A stretch of DNA of 9,018 nucleotides from CAZDHT01 sp964505325 (GTDB lineage Bacteria; Planctomycetota; PUPC01): the NCBI GenBank assembly GCA_964505325.1, contig CAZDHT010000224.1, forward strand, positions 1 through 9,018, in the 5' to 3' direction. The translations under genes and the position numbers were made by a program. Every line of letters begins with the position of its first letter. The first letter of the stretch is position 1. The notes under the pieces were generated by a model that worked only from the letters and a program-made list of their open reading frames with translations, had not been told where the DNA came from and ran no database searches. This document shows, piece by piece, positions 1 through 6,513 of this stretch.

Positions 1-82
1 CGGCGCGAGCCCAGGTCCGCGGCCGGCGAGGTCGCCGGTCCGCCTCCGGTGGCGAAGGTCGGACGACTCGGTACGGGGCGAG

Positions 83-112
83 TGTGTTCGTCTGAACGTC
101 CAGACGAACACA
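83..112. repeat. Inverted repeat, copy 1 (12-bp arms, 6-nt centre)
   Basis: The left arm TGTGTTCGTCTG (83-94) and right arm CAGACGAACACA (101-112) are perfectly complementary around the centre AACGTC (95-100). The core GTGTTCGTCTG-N6-CAGACGAACAC matches the second repeat at 154-187 except for one base in each arm, and those two changes pair with each other. It could be a dyad operator, a hairpin in RNA, or a copy of an interspersed palindromic element. No U-tract follows on either strand, so a simple intrinsic terminator is unlikely. The structure is certain from the sequence; its role is unknown. Confidence 0.9.
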
Positions 113-153
113 TCCGGGAAGTTCCACAAAACGCTGCATGGCGGCATTTCAGG

Positions 154-187
154 GAAGTGTCCGTCTGTCCGGACAGACGGACACTTC
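154..187. repeat. Perfect 34-bp palindrome, copy 2
   Basis: The left arm GAAGTGTCCGTCTGTCC (154-170) is followed directly by its exact reverse complement (171-187), with no unpaired centre. The inner core is GTGTCCGTCTG, then TCCGGA, then CAGACGGACAC, the same layout as the repeat at 83-112 with a T-to-C change in the left arm matched by A-to-G in the right arm. The two centres lie 73 bp apart. A symmetric site of this length could bind a dimeric protein, extrude as a cruciform, or fold as an RNA hairpin. No U-tract follows it. It lies about 345 bp upstream of the transglutaminase-like gene, so a direct role in that promoter is uncertain. Confidence 0.92.
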
Positions 188-471
188 AGCCGCCCGGTGC
201 CACACGGTGCGGGCCCCGGCTGCGTCTGGCGGGGCGGTTGCGAGAGCCGAGACACGAACGCCAGCGGCCGTCGGTGCACGCGGGGGCGAGCGAGACAGAG
301 CGCCCTGCCTCTTCCGGGGGACTGTCTGAATCACGGCTGCTTCCTGCCTGGCTGAAGATGCACGCGCGTGAGTTCGTCGCGGTTCGACGCTGCCGGGCGC
401 GTTGGGTGGCGCAAACGACGCCTCATCCTGGCTCACGCCGACAGCAGGCTTGGCAAGCGATAGTGGGCGCC

Positions 472-499
472 TTGACTCCGGACTCGTTTCTGATAGGCT
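472..499 (+). promoter_or_regulatory. Candidate sigma-70-type promoter for the transglutaminase-like gene
   Basis: TTGACT (472-477) matches five of six bases of the -35 consensus. After 16 bp comes TAGGCT (494-499), a weak -10 of TANNNT form, preceded immediately by TGA (491-493), which fits an extended -10. Transcription would begin near 506, giving a leader of about 28 nt that contains the AAGGAG ribosome binding site. The assignment is by eye only. Confidence 0.4.
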
Positions 500-520
500 G
501 GAGTCGAAGACCCTTACCTG

Positions 521-526
521 AAGGAG
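521..526 (+). promoter_or_regulatory. Ribosome binding site AAGGAG
   Basis: AAGGAG lies 7 nt before the ATG at 534 and 10 nt before the adjacent ATG at 537. It is the only strong Shine-Dalgarno sequence next to a gene start in the window, and it settles the start of the transglutaminase-like gene to one of these two adjacent ATGs. Confidence 0.75.
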
Positions 527-533
527 ATGTTCG

Positions 534-2639
534 ATGATGCGCTTGACTCTTTGCGTGTTGATCGCCCTGTCGCTGGCTTGCAGCTCGTCGCTCGCCGCAG
601 AGACACAACAGACAGCCGCCGGATGGACAGCGGAAGACGTCGAACGCTGCCGCCGGAGTTCGTCGGTCGGTCCGGCCAAGGGCGCCGGCCTGACGCTCGT
701 AGACCGGGACGTGATCCAGTACGAGATCGGGCGGACCGTCCACGCGGCGGACCGCCGCGGCGCGTCCGAGACCGTTACCGACACGACGTGGATCCGGAAG
801 GACTTCGTCCTGGAGTCCAACGCCTGCCGCGAGGCCGTGCTGTCCTTCAACCACAGCGGCAGCGCCGGCGGCCTCGAGGTCCTCCTCAACGGCAAGGCAC
901 TCCCGTTCGAGGTCATGCACACCCGCGCCCGGGGCTACTCCGGCGTTTACCCGAAGGACAAGTTCCCCAAGGGGCACAATATGTACCACCTGAACGGCAA
1001 GCCGTTCAAGTCGTGGTGGCGGGGCGGCTGGCAGGAGGTCACCGTCGATCCCAAGTTCTTGCGGAAGGGCGTCAACACGGTGATCATCCGGGCGAAGACG
1101 GGCAGGTCGTGTCGGTTCTACATCGAGCAATCGGTTTATCCGAACCGCAGCGCCGTCAGCCGTGACGGCGGGAAGACGTGGGACTACGACCGGCTGTCGT
1201 CGAACCGCAACCTGAATGGCGAGTACATCGTGCGCCTGTTGCTTGGGCGTCATCCGGCGAGCGGCTGGATCGAGAGCGAACCGGTCGACCTGTGGCCGAA
1301 GGTCGAGGGGACCGCGGTGGCCATGCCGGCGGCCGTCGAGAAGCTCGAAATCCGCGGCGGCGGGAGGCTCCTGCCTGAGACGCGCAGAATGCCCCCGGGA
1401 CACTTCCGGGCCCGGTTGCTCGCGCGGCTCGGTGCGACGCCGGAGTACGACCCGAAGACGTGGACGGCGTGGTCTGAGGCGCGCGAGCTTGAGCGTGGCA
1501 AGGCGCGCGGGAAGCCGCTGGCCGACGGCGACTATCGCTACGCGCAGTGGCGCGTCGAGTTGCTCGCGTCGGAGTACCGCCTCGACGCTCCAACGCTGAA
1601 GACGGTCAGGGTGGCGGCCACCGTCCGCCTGAAGGCACTGCCGCCGGCGCTGCGGTTGAGCGCGTGCAAGATCGAGCAGCCGGCGATCGTGCGGCCGTCG
1701 CACGTCTTCGTCCATGCAAAGAAGACGAAGCGGCTGGAGCTCCTCCGCCAGCAGGCGAAGCTGGACGAGGTGGTCAAAGACCGCACACCGGGGTTGCAGC
1801 AGCTCCGCCGCATCGCCCAGTGGATCCCGAAGCTGAAGGCCGGCAACAACGCCGGCGGCAAGCTGATGTATTTCCCCACCTGGGACGGGCTTCTCTTCTG
1901 GAACGTCGCGCGGCCGGGCGAGATCGGCCGGATGTGCACGACCCGCGGCGCGTTCTTCGTCCAGTGCGCCACGGCGTTGGGCTATCGCGCCCGCCCGTGC
2001 ATCTGGAGCCACGCCATCGCGGAGGCGTGGGTCGACGATCTCGGCAAGTGGGTCGCCTTCGACCCCAGCGGCGGGCATTACTTCCTCGTCAACGGCCAGC
2101 CCGCCAGCCTGCTCGAGGCGGCCAAGGCGTGGAAGGACCCGAAGCTCGAGGTCCGCCGCGCGTGGAACGAGAAGACGACGTCGGGCGTGCTGAAGGACCG
2201 GCAGGTGGCGTGGTACACGCGCTACTTCGTACCGATGCGGAGCAACTTCCTGGAGAGCGACGAGCCCCGCGAGCCCGCACACGGCAAGTACTCGTTCAAG
2301 TACGACGGCCATCTTCGCTGGCTGCATCCGCGCAAGGAGCCGCTCCCCTGGTTCAGCTTCACCACCAGCCGTGACGGCGACCTGGCCTTCACCTGCAACA
2401 CCGTCAACCTGCACCTCGCGCGCACGAGCGAGCCGAACGCGCTCGCCGTTCAGATGGCGACTGATATGCCGAGCCCGGCCAAGTTCGAGGCGCGGCGGAA
2501 CGACGGCGAGTGGAAGGCGGTGAAAACGCCGTTACGCTGGACGCTGACGCCGGGCGAGAACACGCTCGAGGTCCGCGGCGTCAATACGTTCGGCCTGCCC
2601 GGTCGGACGGCGACGGCCACGGTCACCGTGCCGGAGTAG
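534..2639 (+). CDS. Exported transglutaminase-like domain protein
   Basis: This 701-residue protein begins with a signal peptide (hydrophobic stretch about residues 4-15, likely cleavage near SSSLAA, 17-22). There is a Cys at 16, but it lacks a canonical lipobox. Residues about 80-190 look like a jelly-roll, carbohydrate-binding-like module ('LEVLLNGKAL' and 'FLRKGVNTVIIRA'), followed by an Asp-box-like 'SRDGGKTW' near 205 and a second beta-rich module up to about 360. Residues about 425-530 are the transglutaminase-like core: C468 in 'GRMCTTRGAFF', then 'ALGYRARP', H493 in 'SHAIAEAW' and D510 in 'KWVAFDPS', the usual Cys-His-Asp triad and spacing. The last 85 residues resemble an Ig-like beta domain. 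The fold also occurs in proteases and amidases, so the reaction could be peptide cleavage or crosslinking; the substrate is unknown. The protein probably acts in the periplasm or outside the cell. ATG 534 is chosen from AAGGAG at 521. Confidence 0.85.
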   Translation: MMRLTLCVLIALSLACSSSLAAETQQTAAGWTAEDVERCRRSSSVGPAKGAGLTLVDRDVIQYEIGRTVHAADRRGASETVTDTTWIRKDFVLESNACREAVLSFNHSGSAGGLEVLLNGKALPFEVMHTRARGYSGVYPKDKFPKGHNMYHLNGKPFKSWWRGGWQEVTVDPKFLRKGVNTVIIRAKTGRSCRFYIEQSVYPNRSAVSRDGGKTWDYDRLSSNRNLNGEYIVRLLLGRHPASGWIESEPVDLWPKVEGTAVAMPAAVEKLEIRGGGRLLPETRRMPPGHFRARLLARLGATPEYDPKTWTAWSEARELERGKARGKPLADGDYRYAQWRVELLASEYRLDAPTLKTVRVAATVRLKALPPALRLSACKIEQPAIVRPSHVFVHAKKTKRLELLRQQAKLDEVVKDRTPGLQQLRRIAQWIPKLKAGNNAGGKLMYFPTWDGLLFWNVARPGEIGRMCTTRGAFFVQCATALGYRARPCIWSHAIAEAWVDDLGKWVAFDPSGGHYFLVNGQPASLLEAAKAWKDPKLEVRRAWNEKTTSGVLKDRQVAWYTRYFVPMRSNFLESDEPREPAHGKYSFKYDGHLRWLHPRKEPLPWFSFTTSRDGDLAFTCNTVNLHLARTSEPNALAVQMATDMPSPAKFEARRNDGEWKAVKTPLRWTLTPGENTLEVRGVNTFGLPGRTATATVTVPE

Positions 2640-2708
2640 GACTCCGCAGTTCAGGCCGGCCGGCGGGCCTGTCGCCCGGCAGCCGGGGATGACTGGGGCC
2701 GGGAGTCC
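2639..2708 (+). terminator. Structured 3' region after the transglutaminase-like gene
   Basis: A 7-bp inverted repeat, GGACTCC (2639-2645) and GGAGTCC (2702-2708), begins at the stop codon and encloses a GC-rich inner hairpin, CAGGCC (2652-2657) and GGCCTG (2666-2671) with an 8-nt loop. There is no U-tract, so intrinsic termination is only possible, not shown. The outer right arm ends just before the -35 of the next gene's candidate promoter. Confidence 0.3.
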
Positions 2709-2709
2709 A

Positions 2710-2738
2710 TTGAGATAACGCAACAGTTCAGCTAACAT
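2710..2738 (+). promoter_or_regulatory. Candidate promoter predicting a leaderless mRNA
   Basis: TTGAGA (2710-2715) matches five of six -35 consensus bases. After an ideal 17-bp spacer comes TAACAT (2733-2738), four of six for the -10. Six bases (AGCGGC) then separate it from the ATG at 2745, so transcription should start at or next to the start codon. No Shine-Dalgarno sequence lies between the -10 and the ATG. This fits a leaderless transcript; the same geometry recurs upstream of 7943. Confidence 0.55.
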
Positions 2739-2744
2739 AGCGGC

Positions 2745-3386
2745 ATGGCTCCTCAACAGAAGCATCCCTGGCACGGAAGAATTGTCGCCGTTCAGCCGCG
2801 CATTCGGCTGCTCCGCTCGTTCGACCAGCGACAGCACAATTACCCGGGTTATGTCCTGTGGATTGACGGGATCGTGAAAGGCGAGGAACGCGGGTTCACC
2901 GTTGCGGTCGGCAAGGGCGCCCACGCCAAACACTCCTTCCGAGCCGGCGATGAGTTGTCAGGCGAATCGGTCCCGGTTGCCGACCCACGGCTGGAGGTGG
3001 CTGAGTTCTACAAGACGAGCCGCATCAAGTTCCTGGCCAGGGGGAGGGCGAGGCAATCCGAGGGAACGTCGCCGCCGTTTTTAGGGGTGCCGCCGGCACT
3101 CGAAGTTTATCGCCAACGGGGACACCGGCGGCTTGATCCGAGGACCTACGCCGCCAAATGTACCCGCTGCATCTGGGGCTGCAAGATGCCCGTTGAGATG
3201 ACCATCGATCAGTGGAACCCGTCCGTGAAGCAGTACCGGTTTGAGACGTTCTGTTACGGTCCGAAGCGTTGTCCTTCGTACAGCCCCGGCCCGAACCGCA
3301 AGGTGCCGGGACGGAAGGGGATGGTCTACGTGGAAGAGGACTGGGTTGACGAACAGGCGGTCGCCCATCGCGCGCCGGACGATTAG
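2745..3386 (+). CDS. Uncharacterised protein with a C-terminal five-cysteine cluster
   Basis: The 213-residue product has no signal peptide and is probably cytoplasmic. I do not recognise a named family with a known role, though the C-terminal block looks like a conserved hypothetical protein I have seen in bacteria. Residues about 8-100 are beta-rich, with 'GYVLWIDGIV', 'GFTVAVGKGAHAKHSFRAGDEL' and 'VAEFYKTSRIKFL', suggesting a small barrel such as an OB-fold. The C-terminal part carries C139-x2-C142-x3-C146, then C170-x5-C176 about 23 residues later, within 'CTRCIWGCKMPVEMTIDQW' and 'RFETFCYGPKRCPSY'. This spacing suggests a zinc or iron-sulfur site. A basic tail-proximal block (290s-3320 in DNA, 'GPNRKVPGRKG') follows. 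An OB-like domain plus a metal site would suit nucleic acid or nucleotide binding, but that is inference. The ATG at 2745 is supported by the promoter 7 nt upstream rather than by a Shine-Dalgarno. The downstream gene is convergent. Confidence 0.8.
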   Translation: MAPQQKHPWHGRIVAVQPRIRLLRSFDQRQHNYPGYVLWIDGIVKGEERGFTVAVGKGAHAKHSFRAGDELSGESVPVADPRLEVAEFYKTSRIKFLARGRARQSEGTSPPFLGVPPALEVYRQRGHRRLDPRTYAAKCTRCIWGCKMPVEMTIDQWNPSVKQYRFETFCYGPKRCPSYSPGPNRKVPGRKGMVYVEEDWVDEQAVAHRAPDD

Positions 3387-3396
3387 CCCCCCGCGC

Positions 3397-3430
3397 CCGC
3401 CCGGTCAAGCGGACTCACAAGAGTGGGCGG
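3397..3430. terminator. Possible bidirectional hairpin between convergent genes
   Basis: CCGCCC (3397-3402) can pair with GGGCGG (3425-3430), and directly inside the right arm GAGT (3421-3424) pairs with ACTC (3413-3416) around an ACAA loop, leaving a bulge of ten bases on the left. It lies in the 80-bp gap between two genes that end towards each other, where a shared terminator would be expected. There is no clear U-tract on either strand, so the call is weak. Confidence 0.3.
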
Positions 3431-3466
3431 CCCTCCCGATTCTGCGGCAGCGGCATTCTCTTGGAA

Positions 3467-6400
3467 TCATTTCCGCCCCAGACACATGACCGTGCCGTCC
3501 TGCAGGGTGAGAAACACCTTCTCCTTTGCGATTGCGAGGCCGTCGAACGCCGGCGCGGCGGGGAGCGGGTGTGTGGCCAGCCTGGAGCCGTCCTTGGGCG
3601 AGAGGGCCCACAGCTCGCCGCCGGGGGCGGCCGGGCCGCTGGAGACGGCGGCCAGCCCCACGTCGTCCGCCAGGACCAGCGCCTCGACGTAGATCGCCGG
3701 CTTCGTCAGCTCGATCTTCCAGCCCCGCTTCCCGCTCATCGCGATGTAGTAGTGACGGACCTTGGTCTTCTTGTCTCGGGTCTGACGGTAGTGGAGCGTT
3801 CCGAGGCCGGACGACGCCCGCGGCGCGTGGTGGGTCCCCATCACCCCGGCGTGCTGCGACCGCATCCAGCCGAACCCGCCGCGCGCGCCGGAGACCTTCC
3901 GTCCGCTCTTGAGGTCGAAGCGCCCGTGAGGGTGCCCGGCGATGGCCAGCGTCGTCGCGCCGTCGCTGGACAGGACGTCCGACGGGCCGTTGTAGTCGTT
4001 CTTATGCGCCCTGAGGTTCCATGCGCCGATGGGGCCGTCGTCCGGTTTGACGCGACGGCCGGTCCAGAGGCACTTGCCCGTGGTCACGTCGAGGGCATGG
4101 ACATACAGCCCACCGTCGGACTCGGTCGTCCGGCCGGCGACGACGTAGGCGAGGTCCCCCACGAGCAGCACGCCGCCGACGACCGGCCAGGCGGACTCGA
4201 CCTGACCGTAGGCGACGATCCGCCGCTCGGCGGGAGCGGCGCGGAACCGCCACACCAGTTTGCCGTCGTCCGCCCGCAGGCAATACACGGATCCGTCATT
4301 GCAGCCGAACAGGCACAAGCCGCGGTGGATGGACGGCGGCGTGTCGAGCCGGCCGGGAGCGAGGAACCGCCACGCCATCTCGCCGCTCCTCGCGTCCAGC
4401 GCCACGACCTGCTTGGCGTGGGTGAACGACACGAAGACCTTGCCCCCGGCGGCGGTTGGCTGGGTGACCGGGCTGCCGGAGACCTTGTTCAGGAGCCAGT
4501 CGTTGCGGAGGACGCTGTCGTCGCCCGGCGCGTCCTTCGGGGCCGGGAGGAGCTTTTTCGTCCACAGGACGGCCAGTTGTTTCGCGCGGATTTTTCCGGG
4601 GGCTGCGGCGCGGCGCCGCATGTCGCGCCGGTACATCGGCCAATCCCCGCCGGCCGGCACCGACCCCGATTTGGGCGGTGCGGCTGGCCCTATCTCCAAG
4701 CGGCCCTTCTCTTCCATCTTCACCGCGCCGTCGATCGTCTTGCCGTCGGAGGCATGAGCGCTGATGCCGGACAGCGCCGCCCGGACACAGTTGCACATGG
4801 GACTCTCCGTGTACAGCCCGAGGTACATGCCGTATGCGAGACCGCAGTTGCTCTGACACGCCTGGCGGGTGGTTTCGAACCGGGTGACCTTCCCGGTCTT
4901 CCACTCCGTGAAATACAGCGGGCGGATGCCGATCTGAAATCGGTCCGTGGCGAAATGGGGGTAGCAGGCGAAGGACAACATGACGGGAGCCAGGAAAGAC
5001 CGCTTGACCGTGCCGGTCTTCGGGTCGAGACCGTCCCACTTGTACGACACGCCGCCCTTCGGGTTGTGGAACCCGTCGTTCTTCCGCTTCGCCCTGTCAT
5101 CGTAGCTCTGGACCCAGACGAGGCCGCCGGCGAAGTACGCCTCCGTGTACCTGCCCGCGGGCCGGTCGCAGGTGAAGGACCACGCCTTCGCTCCGTCCTT
5201 CGCGGAGAGGGCCGTGTACTCCAGCCCGTATTTTGTCTTGGCCCCCTTCCGGCCCCCGCGCAGAAGCAGCATGTCGTTGAAGGCAAAAACAACGCCGCCG
5301 ATACGGCGCACATTCTTCTTCCATTTCACGGCCCCGTCGGCCAGGTCCATGCAGACCAAGTCGCCCCGCGTGAAGAACACCTTCCCGCCCTTGACCACGG
5401 CGGCTTTGACGCCGGCGGCGGCGGGGCTCGACCATTTCTGCTTCCCGGTGGCGGCGTCGAAGGCGCGAAGCTCCTTCGACTCGAAAGACAGCAGCAGGCC
5501 CTCGGCGAGGATGAGACACTGGCAGCCTGCGGCCTTGCCGTATGACCGAACGAGCTTCCCCGTCGCGCCGTCGAGGGCCACGACCTCGTCCCCACGGCAG
5601 AGATAGACTTCGTTGCCTGAGGCGACCATCAGCCGGTGCCTGAGATTCAGGATGTGCTGAGCCCACAGCATCACGCCGTTGAAAGCGTCCCGGGCCACCA
5701 ACTGGTCGCCCGCCTTGGAGAACGGGCCTTTCCCCATGACGTAGTAGTTCCTCCCGCCCGCGGAGCGTACGCCCAATGCAGCGCCCCGGCCCGGGACGGC
5801 GTTAATGCGATCATTGCTCCAGTGCTGTCCGGCGATCCACTGGATCTGGTTCGGCCGCTCGATCAACTGATCCATCGACACCGGATTGCCGTCCGGCCCG
5901 TGGTTCCAGTGCGTCCACTCGTCCATCCCCGCCGGCTGTGACTTCTTGAGGATCAGCCAGAGGCGCGACTTCTGCTCGAACCGGAAACCCTTGACGCCCG
6001 CCGTGGCCATTTGCGATTCGATCTCTTTTCGCTTGGCCGGCGGGACGCCAAGGCACGCAGCGCCGTTCGGGCGCAGAACGCGCAGGATCTCCGCCGGCGT
6101 CAGGCCCCCTTTCAGCAGCCTCGGCAGGTCATCAGCGACCAACAGGTTCACCAGGTTGTCGGCGTAGGGCAGGCGGTCGAGCGGCAGCGACTCGACGCTC
6201 GCCACGCCGGCGAGCCCGTCATCAGCGAACCGCTTGCGGATCGCCGCAGTGGATGCGGCATCGGACGTGAGGCCGTGCGCGAGGAACCCGCCGTCGCGGG
6301 CAAGTGCTTCAAGCAGTCGCCCGTCGCCGCATTCGAGGTGAACGCACAGCCCGGCCTCGGCGCCGGACAACGTCAGGACCTCCCCGGCTGTCTTGTCGGC

Positions 6401-6475
6401 GTCGCTGGCGTGGGCGCGCGCTTGAGCCGACAGCGCGAAGATCAACAGGATCCCAAGAAGCCTTGTCATCTTCAT
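3467..6475 (-). CDS. Exported methyltransferase-like / PQQ-type beta-propeller fusion protein
   Basis: The product is 1,002 residues from the ATG at 6475. It opens with a signal peptide (MKMTRLL, hydrophobic 6-17, likely cleavage near ARA or AHA, 19-23). Residues about 38-150 resemble a class I SAM methyltransferase: 'VHLECGDGRL' (45-54) as motif I, 'LPYADNLVN' (102-110) and 'LRVLRPNGAACLG' (131-143). The rest is a beta-propeller with repeats of the BamB/quinoprotein type, e.g. 'VVALDGATGKLV', 'LRAFDAATGKQKW', 'VVALDARSGEMAW', 'VYCLRADDGKLVW' and the terminal 'GTVMCLGRK'. A cysteine-rich insert, C540-x3-C544 and C561-x-C563, interrupts it; paired cysteines at this place are, as I recall, usual in planctomycete members. 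The acidic residue expected after strand 2 is replaced ('HGLTSD'), so SAM binding is doubtful. Its role is unknown. ATGs at 6487 and 6520 are alternatives, but 6475 best fits the signal peptide and has GGAAAG at 6480-6485. It follows the acetyltransferase gene by 38 bp, probably in one operon. Confidence 0.85.
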   Translation of the reverse strand: MKMTRLLGILLIFALSAQARAHASDADKTAGEVLTLSGAEAGLCVHLECGDGRLLEALARDGGFLAHGLTSDAASTAAIRKRFADDGLAGVASVESLPLDRLPYADNLVNLLVADDLPRLLKGGLTPAEILRVLRPNGAACLGVPPAKRKEIESQMATAGVKGFRFEQKSRLWLILKKSQPAGMDEWTHWNHGPDGNPVSMDQLIERPNQIQWIAGQHWSNDRINAVPGRGAALGVRSAGGRNYYVMGKGPFSKAGDQLVARDAFNGVMLWAQHILNLRHRLMVASGNEVYLCRGDEVVALDGATGKLVRSYGKAAGCQCLILAEGLLLSFESKELRAFDAATGKQKWSSPAAAGVKAAVVKGGKVFFTRGDLVCMDLADGAVKWKKNVRRIGGVVFAFNDMLLLRGGRKGAKTKYGLEYTALSAKDGAKAWSFTCDRPAGRYTEAYFAGGLVWVQSYDDRAKRKNDGFHNPKGGVSYKWDGLDPKTGTVKRSFLAPVMLSFACYPHFATDRFQIGIRPLYFTEWKTGKVTRFETTRQACQSNCGLAYGMYLGLYTESPMCNCVRAALSGISAHASDGKTIDGAVKMEEKGRLEIGPAAPPKSGSVPAGGDWPMYRRDMRRRAAAPGKIRAKQLAVLWTKKLLPAPKDAPGDDSVLRNDWLLNKVSGSPVTQPTAAGGKVFVSFTHAKQVVALDARSGEMAWRFLAPGRLDTPPSIHRGLCLFGCNDGSVYCLRADDGKLVWRFRAAPAERRIVAYGQVESAWPVVGGVLLVGDLAYVVAGRTTESDGGLYVHALDVTTGKCLWTGRRVKPDDGPIGAWNLRAHKNDYNGPSDVLSSDGATTLAIAGHPHGRFDLKSGRKVSGARGGFGWMRSQHAGVMGTHHAPRASSGLGTLHYRQTRDKKTKVRHYYIAMSGKRGWKIELTKPAIYVEALVLADDVGLAAVSSGPAAPGGELWALSPKDGSRLATHPLPAAPAFDGLAIAKEKVFLTLQDGTVMCLGRK

Positions 6476-6513
6476 GATTCTTTCCATTCGCCCGAGGTCT
6501 CTCATTTCTTGCG

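Larger units (their letters stand above)
1..533. other. Gene-poor upstream region
   Basis: I see no convincing gene here. Two plus-strand frames are open from base 1 (one to about 354, one to 537), but they translate to Arg/Pro/Ser-rich sequence without recognisable motifs and pass straight through two long palindromes. The first 80 bases are very GC-rich and could be the tail of a gene starting outside the window; the third plus frame stops at 93-95, inside the first palindrome. The part from 188 to 471 holds only small dyads, such as the 10-bp palindrome at 361-370 and a weak stem at 375-389. The last 60 bases carry the promoter and ribosome binding site of the following gene. Confidence 0.55.

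Noticed and set aside
83..187. CRISPR array or tandem direct repeats
   Set aside because: There are only two units, each itself a palindrome with different centres, the interval between them is not spacer-like in a regular array, and no cas gene is present.
373..395. GGTTCGA resembling the T-loop of a tRNA
   Set aside because: The five bases on each side do not pair as a T-stem, and no acceptor or anticodon arm can be formed around it.
49..537. 162-residue open frame on the plus strand before the first gene
   Set aside because: It runs through both palindromes, has no motif or ribosome binding site, and overlaps the start of the transglutaminase-like gene.
534..600. Lipoprotein signal at Cys16 of the transglutaminase-like protein
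   Set aside because: The residues before the Cys (S-L-A) do not fit the usual L-[AS]-[GA]-C lipobox, so an ordinary signal peptidase site a few residues later is more likely.
423..2414. 663-residue open frame on the minus strand
   Set aside because: It lies antisense to the transglutaminase-like gene, is Arg/Pro/Ala/Leu-rich without motifs, and is a typical by-product of GC-rich third positions on the opposite strand.
3461..5545. 694-residue open frame on the plus strand
   Set aside because: It is antisense to the propeller gene, which has clear domains and a signal peptide; the plus-strand product has no recognisable domain.
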